Positions 22,696 through 31,937 of a stretch of DNA of 64,000 nucleotides are shown here, in pieces (position 1 is the first letter of the stretch; every line of letters starts with the position of its first letter). Below the pieces are notes generated by a model. The model was not told the origin of the DNA, did no database searches, and saw only the letters and a program-made list of their open reading frames with translations. Where the stretch lies: NCBI GenBank assembly GCA_015257455.1, contig JABZKD010000001.1, positions 79,106-143,105 of the forward strand, written 5' to 3'. The stretch is from Nanosynbacter sp. (lineage in GTDB: Bacteria; Patescibacteriota; Saccharimonadia; Saccharimonadales; Saccharimonadaceae). A program made the position numbers and the translations under genes.

Positions 22696-24315
22696 ATGAC
22701 GAAAGCCCTCTATCGTAAGTATCGTCCACTTAAGCTCGCAGACGTTGTCGGTCAAGACGATACTATTCGTCAGTTACAAACTCAACTCACTAATCAAAAA
22801 ATTTCTCATGGCTATCTTTTCGTCGGCGCCAGAGGCTGCGGCAAAACTTCGGTAGCCCGTATTTTTGCTCACGAGATTAATCATTTCGATTATCAACTGG
22901 AAGATAATTATGTCGACATTATCGAAATTGATGCCGCCGTATTTACTATGGTCGAAAATATCCGTGAATTACGCGACAAAGCCATGCTCGCCCCGACCAC
23001 CGGCAAATACAAGGTCTACATTATCGACGAAATTCATATGCTCTCGAAAAATGCCTTTAATGCGCTTCTAAAAATTCTCGAAGAACCACCAGAGCATATT
23101 GTTTTTATTTTTGCCACTACTAACCCAGAAAAAATTCCCGCCACCATTCTTTCGCGCGTACAGATTTTCCATTTTAAGCTAGCCGATAAATCTATCATGC
23201 AACCATTCCTCGAAAATATTTGTCAAAAAGAGGGAATCAACATCGAAAAAGACGCTCTTTCATTACTCATCGAACAGGGCGGCGGATCCTTCCGTGATTC
23301 TTTATCAATTCTCGATCAATTAAGTAATCTTCACGCCGATAAGTCCACTCTGATTACCACTGAAGAAGTTTCTTCTGCCTTGGGTGTACCTAAACAAGTT
23401 CTAATTCAAGAATTACTAGCAAATTATGAGCAAGAAAATGTTGATCAAATTCGCAGTCTCGTCGAAGAACTCATCAATCAAGGCAACAAAGCCGAGGGAA
23501 TTGCCACCAGCCTCATTAAGGCCATCGTCCAAAACCCCACCGCCAAAAATCTTCACCTCATCGAAAAGCTTTATACCGTCAATGGTGAGTTTGCCAGCGC
23601 CAAACTCATTGTCGCTCTAATTTTAGATCACTTTAAAGCTACACCGATTACCATTTCCGCCCCTTCAACTCCACAAATTCAGGCCACAAATCCAGAAGTA
23701 AATACCCCAGCGCCAGAAGTAATAAACACGCAAGAGACCACGGAATCTCCTATCGCCGAACCGGCAGCGCCAGCGACTCCAGTGACCTCAGAGGAACCCG
23801 CTAAGCCTTCGATCAATCCAGAAATCCGCGAACGCTTAGTAAAGATTTCCAAGTCCAAACTTACTGAAAAAATCCAAGAACGTGCAGAGATTCAGAATCA
23901 GCAAGTTCAAGCCGAAGCTATGACGATTCCAGAGGCCGTGGTCTCTGGTTCTGGTGATTTTAGCGCCAAAGGTTTTCTCGAAAACATCAAAAATATCGCC
24001 GAAACTCTCTTCGTCCCACTTAACAAATCTTATTTTGCTTACAAAACCGATCACCTAGAAATTTATCCTAGTGCCAAGGTTTGGTTTAATATTCTAAACA
24101 GCAAAAATAATCTTGAAGTCCTAAAAACCGCTATCAATGGTCTCAATATTACTATTATGAACCCCGACGAACATAAAACCCCCAGTACCGCTGTCGATTT
24201 TAATCAATTTAGTGCCGGAAAATTGGAAGCTACACCAAAAACTGACGACGCCTCACTTAGCGCGATTTCTGATATAATGGGTAACATACAAGAACTTGAA
24301 GATAGTCCATTCTAG
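22696..24315 (+). CDS. dnaX: DNA polymerase III subunit gamma/tau, zinc module missing
   Basis: Clamp-loader ATPase of the replisome, 539 residues from ATG 22696 (an upstream in-frame start would lie inside the preceding gene). Walker A GARGCGKT is at 44-51, then DEIHMLSKNAFNALLK and the SRVQIFHFK sensor region. Ordinary DnaX has a four-Cys zinc module between the Walker A helix and the IEIDAAS strand. Here the stretch from residue 60 to 73 is shortened and has no Cys, and the usual Ser after DAA is Val. A Pro/Ala-rich linker (about 330-390) leads to a poorly conserved tau-like C-terminus. It stands 8 bp before dnaB. Confidence 0.95.
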   Translation: MTKALYRKYRPLKLADVVGQDDTIRQLQTQLTNQKISHGYLFVGARGCGKTSVARIFAHEINHFDYQLEDNYVDIIEIDAAVFTMVENIRELRDKAMLAPTTGKYKVYIIDEIHMLSKNAFNALLKILEEPPEHIVFIFATTNPEKIPATILSRVQIFHFKLADKSIMQPFLENICQKEGINIEKDALSLLIEQGGGSFRDSLSILDQLSNLHADKSTLITTEEVSSALGVPKQVLIQELLANYEQENVDQIRSLVEELINQGNKAEGIATSLIKAIVQNPTAKNLHLIEKLYTVNGEFASAKLIVALILDHFKATPITISAPSTPQIQATNPEVNTPAPEVINTQETTESPIAEPAAPATPVTSEEPAKPSINPEIRERLVKISKSKLTEKIQERAEIQNQQVQAEAMTIPEAVVSGSGDFSAKGFLENIKNIAETLFVPLNKSYFAYKTDHLEIYPSAKVWFNILNSKNNLEVLKTAINGLNITIMNPDEHKTPSTAVDFNQFSAGKLEATPKTDDASLSAISDIMGNIQELEDSPF

Positions 24316-24323
24316 GAGGTAAT

Positions 24324-25721
24324 ATGGCGGAATCAACTCAACCAAGGTCGCGAAAATCGACCATTTCTCAAAATGACCCTAGCCTTTTTAGCGGTAAAGT
24401 TCCACCTCAGAATATTGAAGCTGAAAAATCTCTCCTTGGTTCCATTCTGCTCGACAGTACCACCTTTCCAGACATTCTTGAAAAACTTAAACCTATTGAT
24501 TTTTATCACCAAATTCATGGACATATTTACCGCGCCATGATGAATCTGTATGAACGTAGTCAACCAATCGACCTCGTCACTTTGACTTCCGAGCTTAAGT
24601 CCCTAAAACTTCTCAAGGAAGTCGGTGGTGCGACCTATATTTCTAACCTCACTATGGTCGTGCCAACCGCCGCCAATGCGCTTTCCTATGCCAATCTCGT
24701 AGAACAAGCTTCGATTCGTCGCCGCCTCATTAAAGCCGGTACTGAAATTGCTACCAAGGCTTACGATTCCGCCAATGAAGTTAATGCCATGCTGGGACAA
24801 GCTGAAAAAGAACTTTTTGCGGTTTCTGATAGTAATACAAAAACCGATTACACCGCACTTTCCGACCTTCTAGTCGACGCTTATGACCGTATGGAAATGC
24901 TCAGCAAAAATAAAGGCGCTCTCCGTGGCCTTAAGACTGGTTTTCGTGATCTTGACAATAAAACCGCCGGCCTCCAAAAAGGCGACTTAATTATTATCGG
25001 CGCGCGTCCAGCCATGGGTAAAACCACTTTTGCTCAAAACCTGGCCTACAATGTCGCCGGCATTAATAAATGTGGTGTCCTTTTCTTTTCTATGGAGATG
25101 GCAAAAAATGAAATTGTCGATCGTATTATCTCCACTACCTCTAATGTTGACTCTTGGCGCATCCGTACTGGTAATATCTCCAACGATGACTTCGCTAAAA
25201 TTGGTGATGCCCTTGGCGAAATGGGTGAAATTCCACTTTATCTAGATGATACTAGCTCCATGACTATTCTCGAGCTTCGCAATAAAGCTCGTCGCGCCCA
25301 TCACGATCACAATATTGGCTTAATTATCGTCGACTACCTCCAGTTGATTACTGGTTCCGACCGCTATGCCGGTAACCGTGTGCAAGAGGTGACGGAAATT
25401 TCTCGTGGCCTGAAGATTCTCGCCCGTGAACTTGAAATTCCAGTGATTGCTCTAGCCCAGCTCTCTCGTGGTGTCACCGGCCGTGATGACCCAAGACCAG
25501 TACTTTCCGACCTTCGTGAATCTGGTTCCATCGAGCAGGACGCCGACCTTGTAATGTTCCTGCACCGTGTCGATTATTATCACCAAGAAGAAGGCTACGA
25601 GCCAACTAATATCACTGAGCTTCTCGTGGCCAAACACCGTCATGGTGCCATCGGTAAGATTGAACTTTATTTCCACCCAGAATTGCTTCGCTTTATGAAT
25701 CTCGACAAAACCCGCGAATAA
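24324..25721 (+). CDS. dnaB: Replicative DNA helicase
   Basis: Hexameric 5'-3' helicase at the replication fork. At 465 residues it is of family length with no intein. The N-terminal DnaG-interacting domain begins near PPQNIEAEKSLLGS. The RecA-like domain carries Walker A GARPAMGKTT, then EMAKNEIVDRI, the LIIVDYLQLI Walker B and the arginine-finger region ALAQLSRGVTGRDD. GGAGG lies 5 nt before the ATG and the dnaX stop is 8 bp upstream, so the two are co-transcribed. Confidence 0.98.
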   Translation: MAESTQPRSRKSTISQNDPSLFSGKVPPQNIEAEKSLLGSILLDSTTFPDILEKLKPIDFYHQIHGHIYRAMMNLYERSQPIDLVTLTSELKSLKLLKEVGGATYISNLTMVVPTAANALSYANLVEQASIRRRLIKAGTEIATKAYDSANEVNAMLGQAEKELFAVSDSNTKTDYTALSDLLVDAYDRMEMLSKNKGALRGLKTGFRDLDNKTAGLQKGDLIIIGARPAMGKTTFAQNLAYNVAGINKCGVLFFSMEMAKNEIVDRIISTTSNVDSWRIRTGNISNDDFAKIGDALGEMGEIPLYLDDTSSMTILELRNKARRAHHDHNIGLIIVDYLQLITGSDRYAGNRVQEVTEISRGLKILARELEIPVIALAQLSRGVTGRDDPRPVLSDLRESGSIEQDADLVMFLHRVDYYHQEEGYEPTNITELLVAKHRHGAIGKIELYFHPELLRFMNLDKTRE

Positions 25722-25732
25722 ATCTGCAAATT

Positions 25733-25741
25733 TGCTATAAT
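25733..25741 (+). promoter_or_regulatory. Extended -10 promoter, leaderless GTG start
   Basis: TGC TATAAT ends 6 nt before GTG 25748. No Shine-Dalgarno sequence is present. Confidence 0.65.
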
Positions 25742-25747
25742 AGAAAC

Positions 25748-27211
25748 GTGGGTAAACTCAATCCAAACAAATACTTCTTATTTCGCCATCGTTTCAAACT
25801 TGGCTACTTACTACTTGGATTAATTTTTACGGGTTTACTTTTCTTTTTACCGCTCGTCACCCCGAACGGCCTCTCGAATGACGAATTTAATTTCACCACC
25901 AAAACCTTTGAATTGAATCGCCACACGATTTTTCGCGAGGTAATTGTCGACCTACCTTATCATTTACTCCAAAAGGGAATCTTTAAAATTCTTGGTGTTT
26001 CACCATATACCATTATGCTTCCTAGTGTAATCATTGGGGCAATTACCTGTATTTTGATTATTCTTTTGCTTAACCGCTGGTTCAAAAACAACACCGCCAT
26101 CATGGCCAGCATCATCACCGTGCTTTCTTCCAGCTTTCTCTTTATCTCTGGTAGTGGCACCGCCTTAATCATGATTTTATTCTGGACCACACTTTTGCTT
26201 TGGCTCGGCTCCAAAGTCCAAGGCGAAAACAGGCCAAAGGCCAGCTGGTGCTTCCTCTTTGGTATTTTTATGTGTCTAAGTATTTTTACTCCATACATGC
26301 TCTACCTAGATTTCTTTATTTTAATCTACGTTTTTGTCCATCCACATCTACGTTTTACTCTGAAAAATCTGCCGAAAATTCCGCTCGGGATTTTCAGTCT
26401 AATGGTGATTTCCGCAGTGACCATATTAATTTTGCGCGGGCTAAAACACCCAGAAATTTTCACCGAATTACTCCTCATGCCGAATTTTTCTTTTACCAAT
26501 TACTTCCATAACCTCGGAAACGCTGTACGGGTAGCAATCACCTGGAACGGGTTAGTTGAAAGTACTTTTCTCGCTCCGCTTTACGGCCTACCGGCCATTA
26601 CTCTAGCCATTATTGGCTTCATCTCGACCTTCAAGGGCTTCTTTGCCTCACGAAATTCTATGGCCTTTTTACTTACAATTTTTACCTTATTAATTTCTGG
26701 TCTCAACCCGCAAATGACTATTCTCTTCATCCTGCCCCTAGCAATCCTAGTCGCGCACGGCATGAAATACATTCTACACAAATGGTCTAGTATCTTCCCA
26801 TATAACCCTTACGCCAAAGTCATCGGCGTGCTACCAATCGGCCTTTTTATGCTCATCGTTATCGTTTCTGACCTCAACCATTTTATCTATGGCTACCGCT
26901 ATAGTGCGCCAGTCGCCAACCAGTTTACTAATGACCTAAGGTTACTTGAACGTTACCACGAAAATCACCTACTTTATTTGCCAGAAAATCAAGAAAATCG
27001 TAACTTCTATGTCCATTTAGCTAATTCCTACACCTTATTTAATAAGACACCAAAATATCAGTACATCACTAACCTCAGTCAGAATACAGAAAAACATAGT
27101 TTGATTAGTTTCCAAAAAATCACTGATACCAAAAATTACGAACTCGAACACATCGTTACCAACGAAAAATCTCAAAACGCCGACCGTCTCTATCTTTATA
27201 AATCTAAGTAA
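25748..27211 (+). CDS. Polytopic membrane protein, probable GT-C-fold glycosyltransferase
   Basis: A 487-residue protein with about ten hydrophobic spans (first at about 18-38). In the first external loop an Asn-Asp-Glu motif (LSNDEFNF, about residues 44-51) matches the acidic pair used by GT-C enzymes that transfer sugars from lipid-linked donors (GT39/ArnT-like). The C-terminal 90 or so residues form a soluble domain. The exact donor and acceptor are unknown, and the family assignment rests on topology and the acidic motif. It starts at a GTG with no ribosome-binding site directly after a perfect -10 and stands alone between dnaB and ybaB. Confidence 0.6.
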   Translation: MGKLNPNKYFLFRHRFKLGYLLLGLIFTGLLFFLPLVTPNGLSNDEFNFTTKTFELNRHTIFREVIVDLPYHLLQKGIFKILGVSPYTIMLPSVIIGAITCILIILLLNRWFKNNTAIMASIITVLSSSFLFISGSGTALIMILFWTTLLLWLGSKVQGENRPKASWCFLFGIFMCLSIFTPYMLYLDFFILIYVFVHPHLRFTLKNLPKIPLGIFSLMVISAVTILILRGLKHPEIFTELLLMPNFSFTNYFHNLGNAVRVAITWNGLVESTFLAPLYGLPAITLAIIGFISTFKGFFASRNSMAFLLTIFTLLISGLNPQMTILFILPLAILVAHGMKYILHKWSSIFPYNPYAKVIGVLPIGLFMLIVIVSDLNHFIYGYRYSAPVANQFTNDLRLLERYHENHLLYLPENQENRNFYVHLANSYTLFNKTPKYQYITNLSQNTEKHSLISFQKITDTKNYELEHIVTNEKSQNADRLYLYKSK

Positions 27212-27215
27212 GAGA

Positions 27216-27224
27216 TGTTATAAT
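27216..27224 (+). promoter_or_regulatory. Promoter of ybaB-recR
   Basis: The extended -10 TG T TATAAT is followed by a leader of about 30 nt with AGGAGA at 27252. Confidence 0.6.
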
Positions 27225-27261
27225 AAATATTAATTAAGAATAGAGAATAATAGGAGAAATT

Positions 27262-27564
27262 ATGGGTGCTACCTTTGACCAGATGAAAATGCTTAATGAA
27301 CTTCGTAAAGCACAAAAAGATCTCAAAAATGAAATTGTAGAAGTAGAAGCTGGCGACGGTGCCGTCGTAGTACAGATTACTGGTGAACTGAAAGTGAAAA
27401 AAGTTACCATCGACCCAGAACGTGTCGATCTCGAAGACATCGCCGAACTCGAACGTTGGATTGAAAACTGCTTCCGTGATGGTTACGCTAAAGCCCAAGA
27501 AATTGCTGCCGACAAAATGAAACCTTTGATGGGTCAACTTGGTAATCTAGGACTTGGCGCTTAA
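27262..27564 (+). CDS. YbaB/EbfC-family nucleoid-associated protein
   Basis: A small DNA-binding protein of 100 residues (family about 100-110). It shows the family pattern: an N-terminal helix with the DQMKMLNELRKAQKDL repeat, a central beta-sheet (VVVQITGELKVKKVTIDPE) and a C-terminal helix. It binds DNA as a dimer with tweezer-like helices and is typically encoded between dnaX and recR, as here with dnaB and one membrane protein inserted. Its stop overlaps the recR start (TAATG). Confidence 0.92.
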   Translation: MGATFDQMKMLNELRKAQKDLKNEIVEVEAGDGAVVVQITGELKVKKVTIDPERVDLEDIAELERWIENCFRDGYAKAQEIAADKMKPLMGQLGNLGLGA

Positions 27565-28169
27565 TGCTCCCTAGAGCACTCACTGATACTATCGACGCGC
27601 TAGGTAAACTGCCAGGCGTAGGGAATAAAACCGCCGAACGCTATGCGACCTATCTTTTTCGCAGCGATTGTAAAATCTCTGAACATCTCATTAACGCTTT
27701 GAGTAATTTACACGAACAAGTCAAAACCTGTCCAATTACTTTTGCTTTAATCAACGCCGACGAAGAGACTTCGCCACTTTATGACGCTCCAGACCGCGAT
27801 AAAACCACCATTCTTGTAGTTGAAGAACCACTTGATATTTACGCTTTTGAACAAACCAAGGAATATCATGGCACCTATCATGTTCTTGGTGGTGCTATTT
27901 CGCCGATTGACGGTATCACCCCAGAAGTTTTACATATCAAAGAATTGATTTCTCGCGTCGAAAATGACGCAGTCAAAGAAATTATTATCGCCACCAATCC
28001 GAGCGTAGAAGGGGAAAGTACGGCTCTGCTTTTACAAAAAATGCTTTCGGAAAAATATCCCGAGCTTATCATCACGCGTCTAGCCCGCGGCCTTCCACTC
28101 GGCGTTGATTTATCTTTTGCTGATCAAATCACTTTAAGCGCCGCCTTAAATAATCGCACTAATCTCTAA
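27564..28169 (+). CDS. recR: Recombination protein RecR with degenerate zinc finger
   Basis: RecR works with RecO/RecF to load RecA at gaps. At 201 residues it is close to normal. The N-terminal helix-hairpin-helix (LGKLPGVGNKTAERYA) and the C-terminal Toprim domain (ILVVEEPLDIYAFE, HVLGGAISPIDG, TNPSVEGES) are intact. The four-Cys zinc finger between them is not: of the C-x2-C and C-x2-C pairs only Cys56 remains, the other positions being Thr, Ser and Tyr. It is translated in overlap with ybaB. Confidence 0.95.
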   Translation: MLPRALTDTIDALGKLPGVGNKTAERYATYLFRSDCKISEHLINALSNLHEQVKTCPITFALINADEETSPLYDAPDRDKTTILVVEEPLDIYAFEQTKEYHGTYHVLGGAISPIDGITPEVLHIKELISRVENDAVKEIIIATNPSVEGESTALLLQKMLSEKYPELIITRLARGLPLGVDLSFADQITLSAALNNRTNL

Positions 28170-28244
28170 TTTATTTAAACACCACATTCAATATCTGCGC
28201 TAATCTCGAATGTCCATTATAACCATTTTTCCTCTCTGTTTTTG

Positions 28245-28253
28245 TGTTATAAT
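28245..28253 (+). promoter_or_regulatory. Promoter of rmuC
   Basis: The extended -10 TG T TATAAT lies ahead of AAGAGGA (28268-28274) and ATG 28279. Confidence 0.6.
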
Positions 28254-28278
28254 CTATCTATTAGCATAAGAGGATTTC

Positions 28279-29520
28279 ATGGATATTACCACACTTATTT
28301 TACTCATCGTTTCGGTCGCCAACCTAATCATTTTGTTTATCGTTTTTTCGAAAACCAATCAGAAAAACACCGATCTGCCAGAACTTAAAAACCGCATTGC
28401 CACTCTTCAGGATCAAACTACGCAAACTTTTGCCAATATGAACGAGCGTATGATTCGTATCGAAACCAATGTCGATCGCGTCACTAAAGATATTGGCACT
28501 AACTTCCGCGAAAATCGCAAAGAAATCTCCGATAATTTTGGCTTAGTTCAAAAAACTCTCGATACTCGTGTCCGTGAACTTCAAGACCATAATACCAAGA
28601 AACTCGAAGAGATGCGTCAAACTGTCGACGAAAAACTCCAGGCTTCAGTCGAAAAACGCTTTAATGAAAGCTTCAAGACTATTTCCACCCAGCTTACCCA
28701 GGTCTATCAAGGTCTCGGCGAAATGAAAACTCTCGCTAACGGCGTCGGTGATCTAAAAAAGGTCATGGAAGGCGTCAAGACCCGCGGTATTTATGGCGAA
28801 GTTCAACTCGGAAACATCATTAGTGATACCTTAAGCTCAGACCAGTATTGTGAAAATATCGCTACTAAAAAAGGCTCGAGTGATCGTGTCGAGTTTGCCG
28901 TCAAGATGCCTGGCAAAGATGAATCCACTCAAGTTTTCTTACCAATCGATAGCAAATTCCCAGTCGAGAATTACCAACGTCTAATTGCTGCCTATGAGCA
29001 GGGCGATAAAACTGAGATTCAGAAATTCCAAAAAGCCTTAGCTATCGATGTCAAAGAACAGGCCAAGAAAATTTCCACCAAATACATCGACCCACCACAC
29101 ACTACAGAATTCGCCATGATGTTCTTACCGACCGAATCGCTCTACGCTGAGATTCTCCGCATTCCTGGGCTCGACGATGAAATCCGTCAAAAATTCCATA
29201 TCACCATCGCTTCACCAAGTACTCTACCGGTTATTCTTTCTGGCCTTCTCATGGGCTTCCGTACTCTCGCCATTGAAAAACGCAGTAGTGAAGTTTGGCA
29301 AATTCTGGGTGCCGTGAAAAGCCAATTTGGTAAATTTGGCGATCTCCTCGAAGCTACTAAAAAGAAACTTCAAGAATCTGCTAATAAAATCGATGCCGCC
29401 GCCACCACCTCCCGCGTCATTGAGCGTAAATTAAAAAACGTTGAATCCTTACCAAGTAGTGAAAGTCTTAAATTACTCGACGGGCTCGACGATCAAAACT
29501 TCGATGCCGAAGAAAAATAA
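28279..29520 (+). CDS. rmuC: RmuC-family DNA recombination protein
   Basis: A 413-residue protein. It has one N-terminal membrane span (about residues 4-24), a long coiled coil (about 35-150) with many Glu, Lys and Thr residues, and a C-terminal nuclease-like RmuC domain (RGIYGEVQLGNII, LPIDSKFPVENY and the AMMFLPTESLYAEIL segment). In E. coli RmuC limits rearrangements at inverted repeats; the fold is PD-(D/E)XK-like. It is a single-gene unit ending in a bidirectional terminator shared with ackA. Confidence 0.93.
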   Translation: MDITTLILLIVSVANLIILFIVFSKTNQKNTDLPELKNRIATLQDQTTQTFANMNERMIRIETNVDRVTKDIGTNFRENRKEISDNFGLVQKTLDTRVRELQDHNTKKLEEMRQTVDEKLQASVEKRFNESFKTISTQLTQVYQGLGEMKTLANGVGDLKKVMEGVKTRGIYGEVQLGNIISDTLSSDQYCENIATKKGSSDRVEFAVKMPGKDESTQVFLPIDSKFPVENYQRLIAAYEQGDKTEIQKFQKALAIDVKEQAKKISTKYIDPPHTTEFAMMFLPTESLYAEILRIPGLDDEIRQKFHITIASPSTLPVILSGLLMGFRTLAIEKRSSEVWQILGAVKSQFGKFGDLLEATKKKLQESANKIDAAATTSRVIERKLKNVESLPSSESLKLLDGLDDQNFDAEEK

Positions 29521-29527
29521 TTAACCT

Positions 29528-29560
29528 AAAAAATATAGTACTCATCGCACTATATTTTTT
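29528..29560. terminator. Bidirectional terminator between rmuC and ackA
   Basis: A 12-bp stem AAAAAATATAGT/ACTATATTTTTT with a 9-nt loop lies between convergent genes. Confidence 0.85.
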
Positions 29561-29572
29561 CATTTCACGTCT

Positions 29573-30760
29573 TTATTCTGCCAAAATCAGATTTGCCCGT
29601 TCAATCATCTCACTCGTTTCATCAGTGCGCACTACATAAACCGGCTTAGACTCATCTTTCGAAATCAAAGTATGGCGTTCTGGCATTTCACCAGTATTCT
29701 TCTCAGCATCAAGCTCAAAACCAAGATATTTCATCTTTTGAATCACCTGTCTACGCACATCATCCGAGCGTTCACCAATCGTTGCAGTAAAGACCAATGC
29801 ATCGACACCACCCATCGAAGCAATCATCTGACTGATACAAGCCTGCAAGCGATAAATATAGAGGGAATAAGCGAATGAGCCCATCTTATCGCCTTCATCA
29901 CGTAATTGAATTACCGTACGAAGATCATCCGATACTCCAGAAACACCGAGAAGGCCACACTGCTTATTTAGATAGCGCTCAAGTTCGACATCATCTTCAA
30001 TTTTCAATGCGCGCTTCATTGCCAGTGCCGCCGCCACGTCCATTGAACCAGTACGCGTCGCCATCATTACCCCTTCAAGTGGTGTATAGCCCATCGTCGT
30101 ATCGTGAGATTTACCCTTATAGACCGCCGTAATTGAAGCACCTGAGCCGATATGGCATACCACTAAACGCTCCGGAAGGATTTCATTTTGCTTCATGTAG
30201 CGTACTACCGACCCCACCGAAAGACCATGGAAGCCCCATTTTTTAATATCAAACTTTTCTGCTAATTTCTGGTCAATACAATAAGCCTTAGCCAGCTCTG
30301 GCCTGGAGTTATGGAAGTTTGAATCGGAAATTTCAATCACTGGCACCGAATCAAAACGTTTCTTTAATTCGATAATTTCATCCATTACCACAGGTACGTG
30401 AAGCGGTGCGCGAGTTCTTGCAATCTCTAGCTCTTTAAAACATTCTTTATCAACAATGTGGTCATTAGCAAAATAGGCGCCCGGAGCTACTACGCGTGCC
30501 AAAATCGCACTTAACTTCGAAACGCCACCTAAAAATTCTTCCTCGATTAAATTTTTTTCCAGATTTCCTGCCACCTCTGAGAGTGCCTTAAAATCCGTCA
30601 CTACTTTCTTCTTCTGGTCACCAGATTTTAAAGTATAGACAATTTTCTTACCTTCAAATTCGAAATGTAAAGAACAAAGTTCTTTCATGCCTTTATAGAG
30701 CGCGTACTTACGTGAACTACTGCCCGGATTGGTAATTAAAATCAGTCTTTCCGATTCCAT
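29573..30760 (-). CDS. ackA: Acetate kinase
   Basis: ASKHA-fold kinase interconverting acetyl phosphate plus ADP with acetate plus ATP. At 395 residues it is of normal length. Motifs are TNPGSSSRKYALY at the N-terminus, SDSNFH with the catalytic Asp region, GFHGLS, HIGSGASITA, and TMGYTPLEGVMMATRTGS. The ribosome-binding site AAAGGAG lies upstream on the minus strand. No phosphotransacetylase is in the window, so the source of acetyl phosphate is not visible. Together with ArcC it is a second substrate-level ATP source. Confidence 0.96.
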   Translation of the reverse strand: MESERLILITNPGSSSRKYALYKGMKELCSLHFEFEGKKIVYTLKSGDQKKKVVTDFKALSEVAGNLEKNLIEEEFLGGVSKLSAILARVVAPGAYFANDHIVDKECFKELEIARTRAPLHVPVVMDEIIELKKRFDSVPVIEISDSNFHNSRPELAKAYCIDQKLAEKFDIKKWGFHGLSVGSVVRYMKQNEILPERLVVCHIGSGASITAVYKGKSHDTTMGYTPLEGVMMATRTGSMDVAAALAMKRALKIEDDVELERYLNKQCGLLGVSGVSDDLRTVIQLRDEGDKMGSFAYSLYIYRLQACISQMIASMGGVDALVFTATIGERSDDVRRQVIQKMKYLGFELDAEKNTGEMPERHTLISKDESKPVYVVRTDETSEMIERANLILAE

Positions 30761-30897
30761 ATTCTTTTATCTTCTCCTTTCTCTTAGTCTATCATAAAAC
30801 CAAAGAGAAAACCTCAACTCTCACCTCTTTTATTTTTCTGTAATTAAAATCCAAAAGACGCCAGCACCCTCATAGTAATTAAAATCTAGAAAAATTG

Positions 30898-30924
30898 CTG
30901 GCACTCTTGCATTTTGAGTGCTAA
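30898..30924 (+). promoter_or_regulatory. CIRCE operator (HrcA site) before dnaJ
   Basis: The half-sites CTGGCACTC (30898-30906) and GAGTGCTAA (30916-30924) are separated by 9 nt, matching the TTAGCACTC-N9-GAGTGCTAA consensus at 7 of 9 and 9 of 9 positions. It lies immediately upstream of the -10 and would block polymerase. HrcA itself is not in the window. Confidence 0.88.
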
Positions 30925-30929
30925 ATATA

Positions 30930-30935
30930 TATAAT
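30930..30935 (+). promoter_or_regulatory. -10 element of dnaJ, predicted leaderless
   Basis: TATAAT is followed by 6 nt and then ATG 30942. The CIRCE ends 5 bp upstream. Confidence 0.6.
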
Positions 30936-30941
30936 TATGCT

Positions 30942-31838
30942 ATGTCAAAACGTGATTATTATGAAGTTTTGGGCGTTAGTAAAAACGCTTCTGATGATGA
31001 AATTAAGAAAGCTTACCGTAAGCTCGCTCTCAAATACCACCCGGATCGTAATCCTGGCGATAAAGAGGCGGAAGCTAAATTTAAGGAGGCTTCTGAGGCC
31101 AATGAAGTGCTTTCCGACAAACAAAAACGTGCACGCTATGACCAATTCGGTCATGCCGGCGTAGAGAATGGCAGCGCAGGTGGTCCTAGCGGCAATCCTT
31201 TCGGTGGCTATTCTTATGGTGGCCAAGAATTTAATTTCAATTTCGGTGGAGCCGACGGCTTTGACGATATTCTAAGCAATCTCTTCGGTTTTGGTGGTGG
31301 ACGTGCTCGCAGGAATCGTGGTTCTGATTATCGCACTACTCTAGTAATTGATTTTAAAGACGCTATTTTTGGTACTACCAAAAAGATTTCCGTCGAAGGC
31401 AACGAGATTACCCTGAAAGTTCCTGCCGGTATCGACGATGGTCAAGCCATTCGTCTCCGTGGACGTGGTGGTCCTGCTCCTGAAAAAGGTGGTGAAAACG
31501 GTGACCTCTTAGTACAAATTCGCGTTCAACCACACAAAACCATTAATCGTGAGGGATATATTCTTCTCTCTGAACAACATATCTCAATGGTCGACGCCGC
31601 TCTTGGCACCGAAGTAGAAGTCGAAACTATCGACGGCAAAGTCACTATGAAAATCCCCGCCGGCACTCAGTCAGGTACTCCATTTAAGTTATCTAAACAT
31701 GGCGTCCCAATGAACAACGGTGAACGTGGCCCACATATTATCAATATCGTAGTCGATACCCCAACTAGTTTATCTAAAAAGCAAAAAGAACTACTAGAAG
31801 AATTCAAGACTGCCAAAAAACGCGGTTTCTGGAACTAA
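30942..31838 (+). CDS. dnaJ: DnaJ/CbpA-type co-chaperone without zinc finger
   Basis: J-domain co-chaperone for DnaK, 298 residues from ATG 30942. An upstream TTG-type start at 30918 would fall within the CIRCE and is rejected. The J domain (residues 2-70) has KYHPDRN. A Gly/Phe/Asn-rich linker (about 75-130) follows, and then two C-terminal substrate-binding beta domains (TTLVIDFKDAIFGTTKKI and the GREGYILL region). The four CxxCxGxG zinc motifs of classical DnaJ are absent, as in CbpA. No dnaK or grpE is adjacent. Control by HrcA through the CIRCE is expected. It is probably leaderless. Confidence 0.93.
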   Translation: MSKRDYYEVLGVSKNASDDEIKKAYRKLALKYHPDRNPGDKEAEAKFKEASEANEVLSDKQKRARYDQFGHAGVENGSAGGPSGNPFGGYSYGGQEFNFNFGGADGFDDILSNLFGFGGGRARRNRGSDYRTTLVIDFKDAIFGTTKKISVEGNEITLKVPAGIDDGQAIRLRGRGGPAPEKGGENGDLLVQIRVQPHKTINREGYILLSEQHISMVDAALGTEVEVETIDGKVTMKIPAGTQSGTPFKLSKHGVPMNNGERGPHIINIVVDTPTSLSKKQKELLEEFKTAKKRGFWN

Positions 31839-31882
31839 TCTTAAAATAATTTTTCGTATAAACATTAGTTTTTTCAAATCCT

Positions 31883-31934
31883 AAGTGAAATCACTCGTGT
31901 TTTGCACTAAAATTAAGCACGAGTATATTCACTT
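31883..31934 (+). promoter_or_regulatory. Long imperfect inverted repeat upstream of the 31956 gene
   Basis: Arms of 17 nt (31883-31899 and 31918-31934) match at 14 of 17 positions around an 18-nt centre. There is no following T-run, and the right arm covers the -35 region of the next promoter, so it looks more like an operator than a terminator. Confidence 0.5.
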
Positions 31935-31937
31935 TAA

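Noticed and set aside
22696..24315. Interpretation of the missing DnaX zinc module as a frameshift or sequencing error
   Set aside because: The frame is continuous and conserved on both sides of the deletion (RIFAHEIN before, DIIEIDAA after), so a clean in-frame loss is more likely.
31883..31934. Second CIRCE element in front of the 31956 gene
   Set aside because: The arms contain CACTCGTG and CACGAG but do not fit the GCACTC-N9-GAGTGC pattern or its 9-nt spacing.
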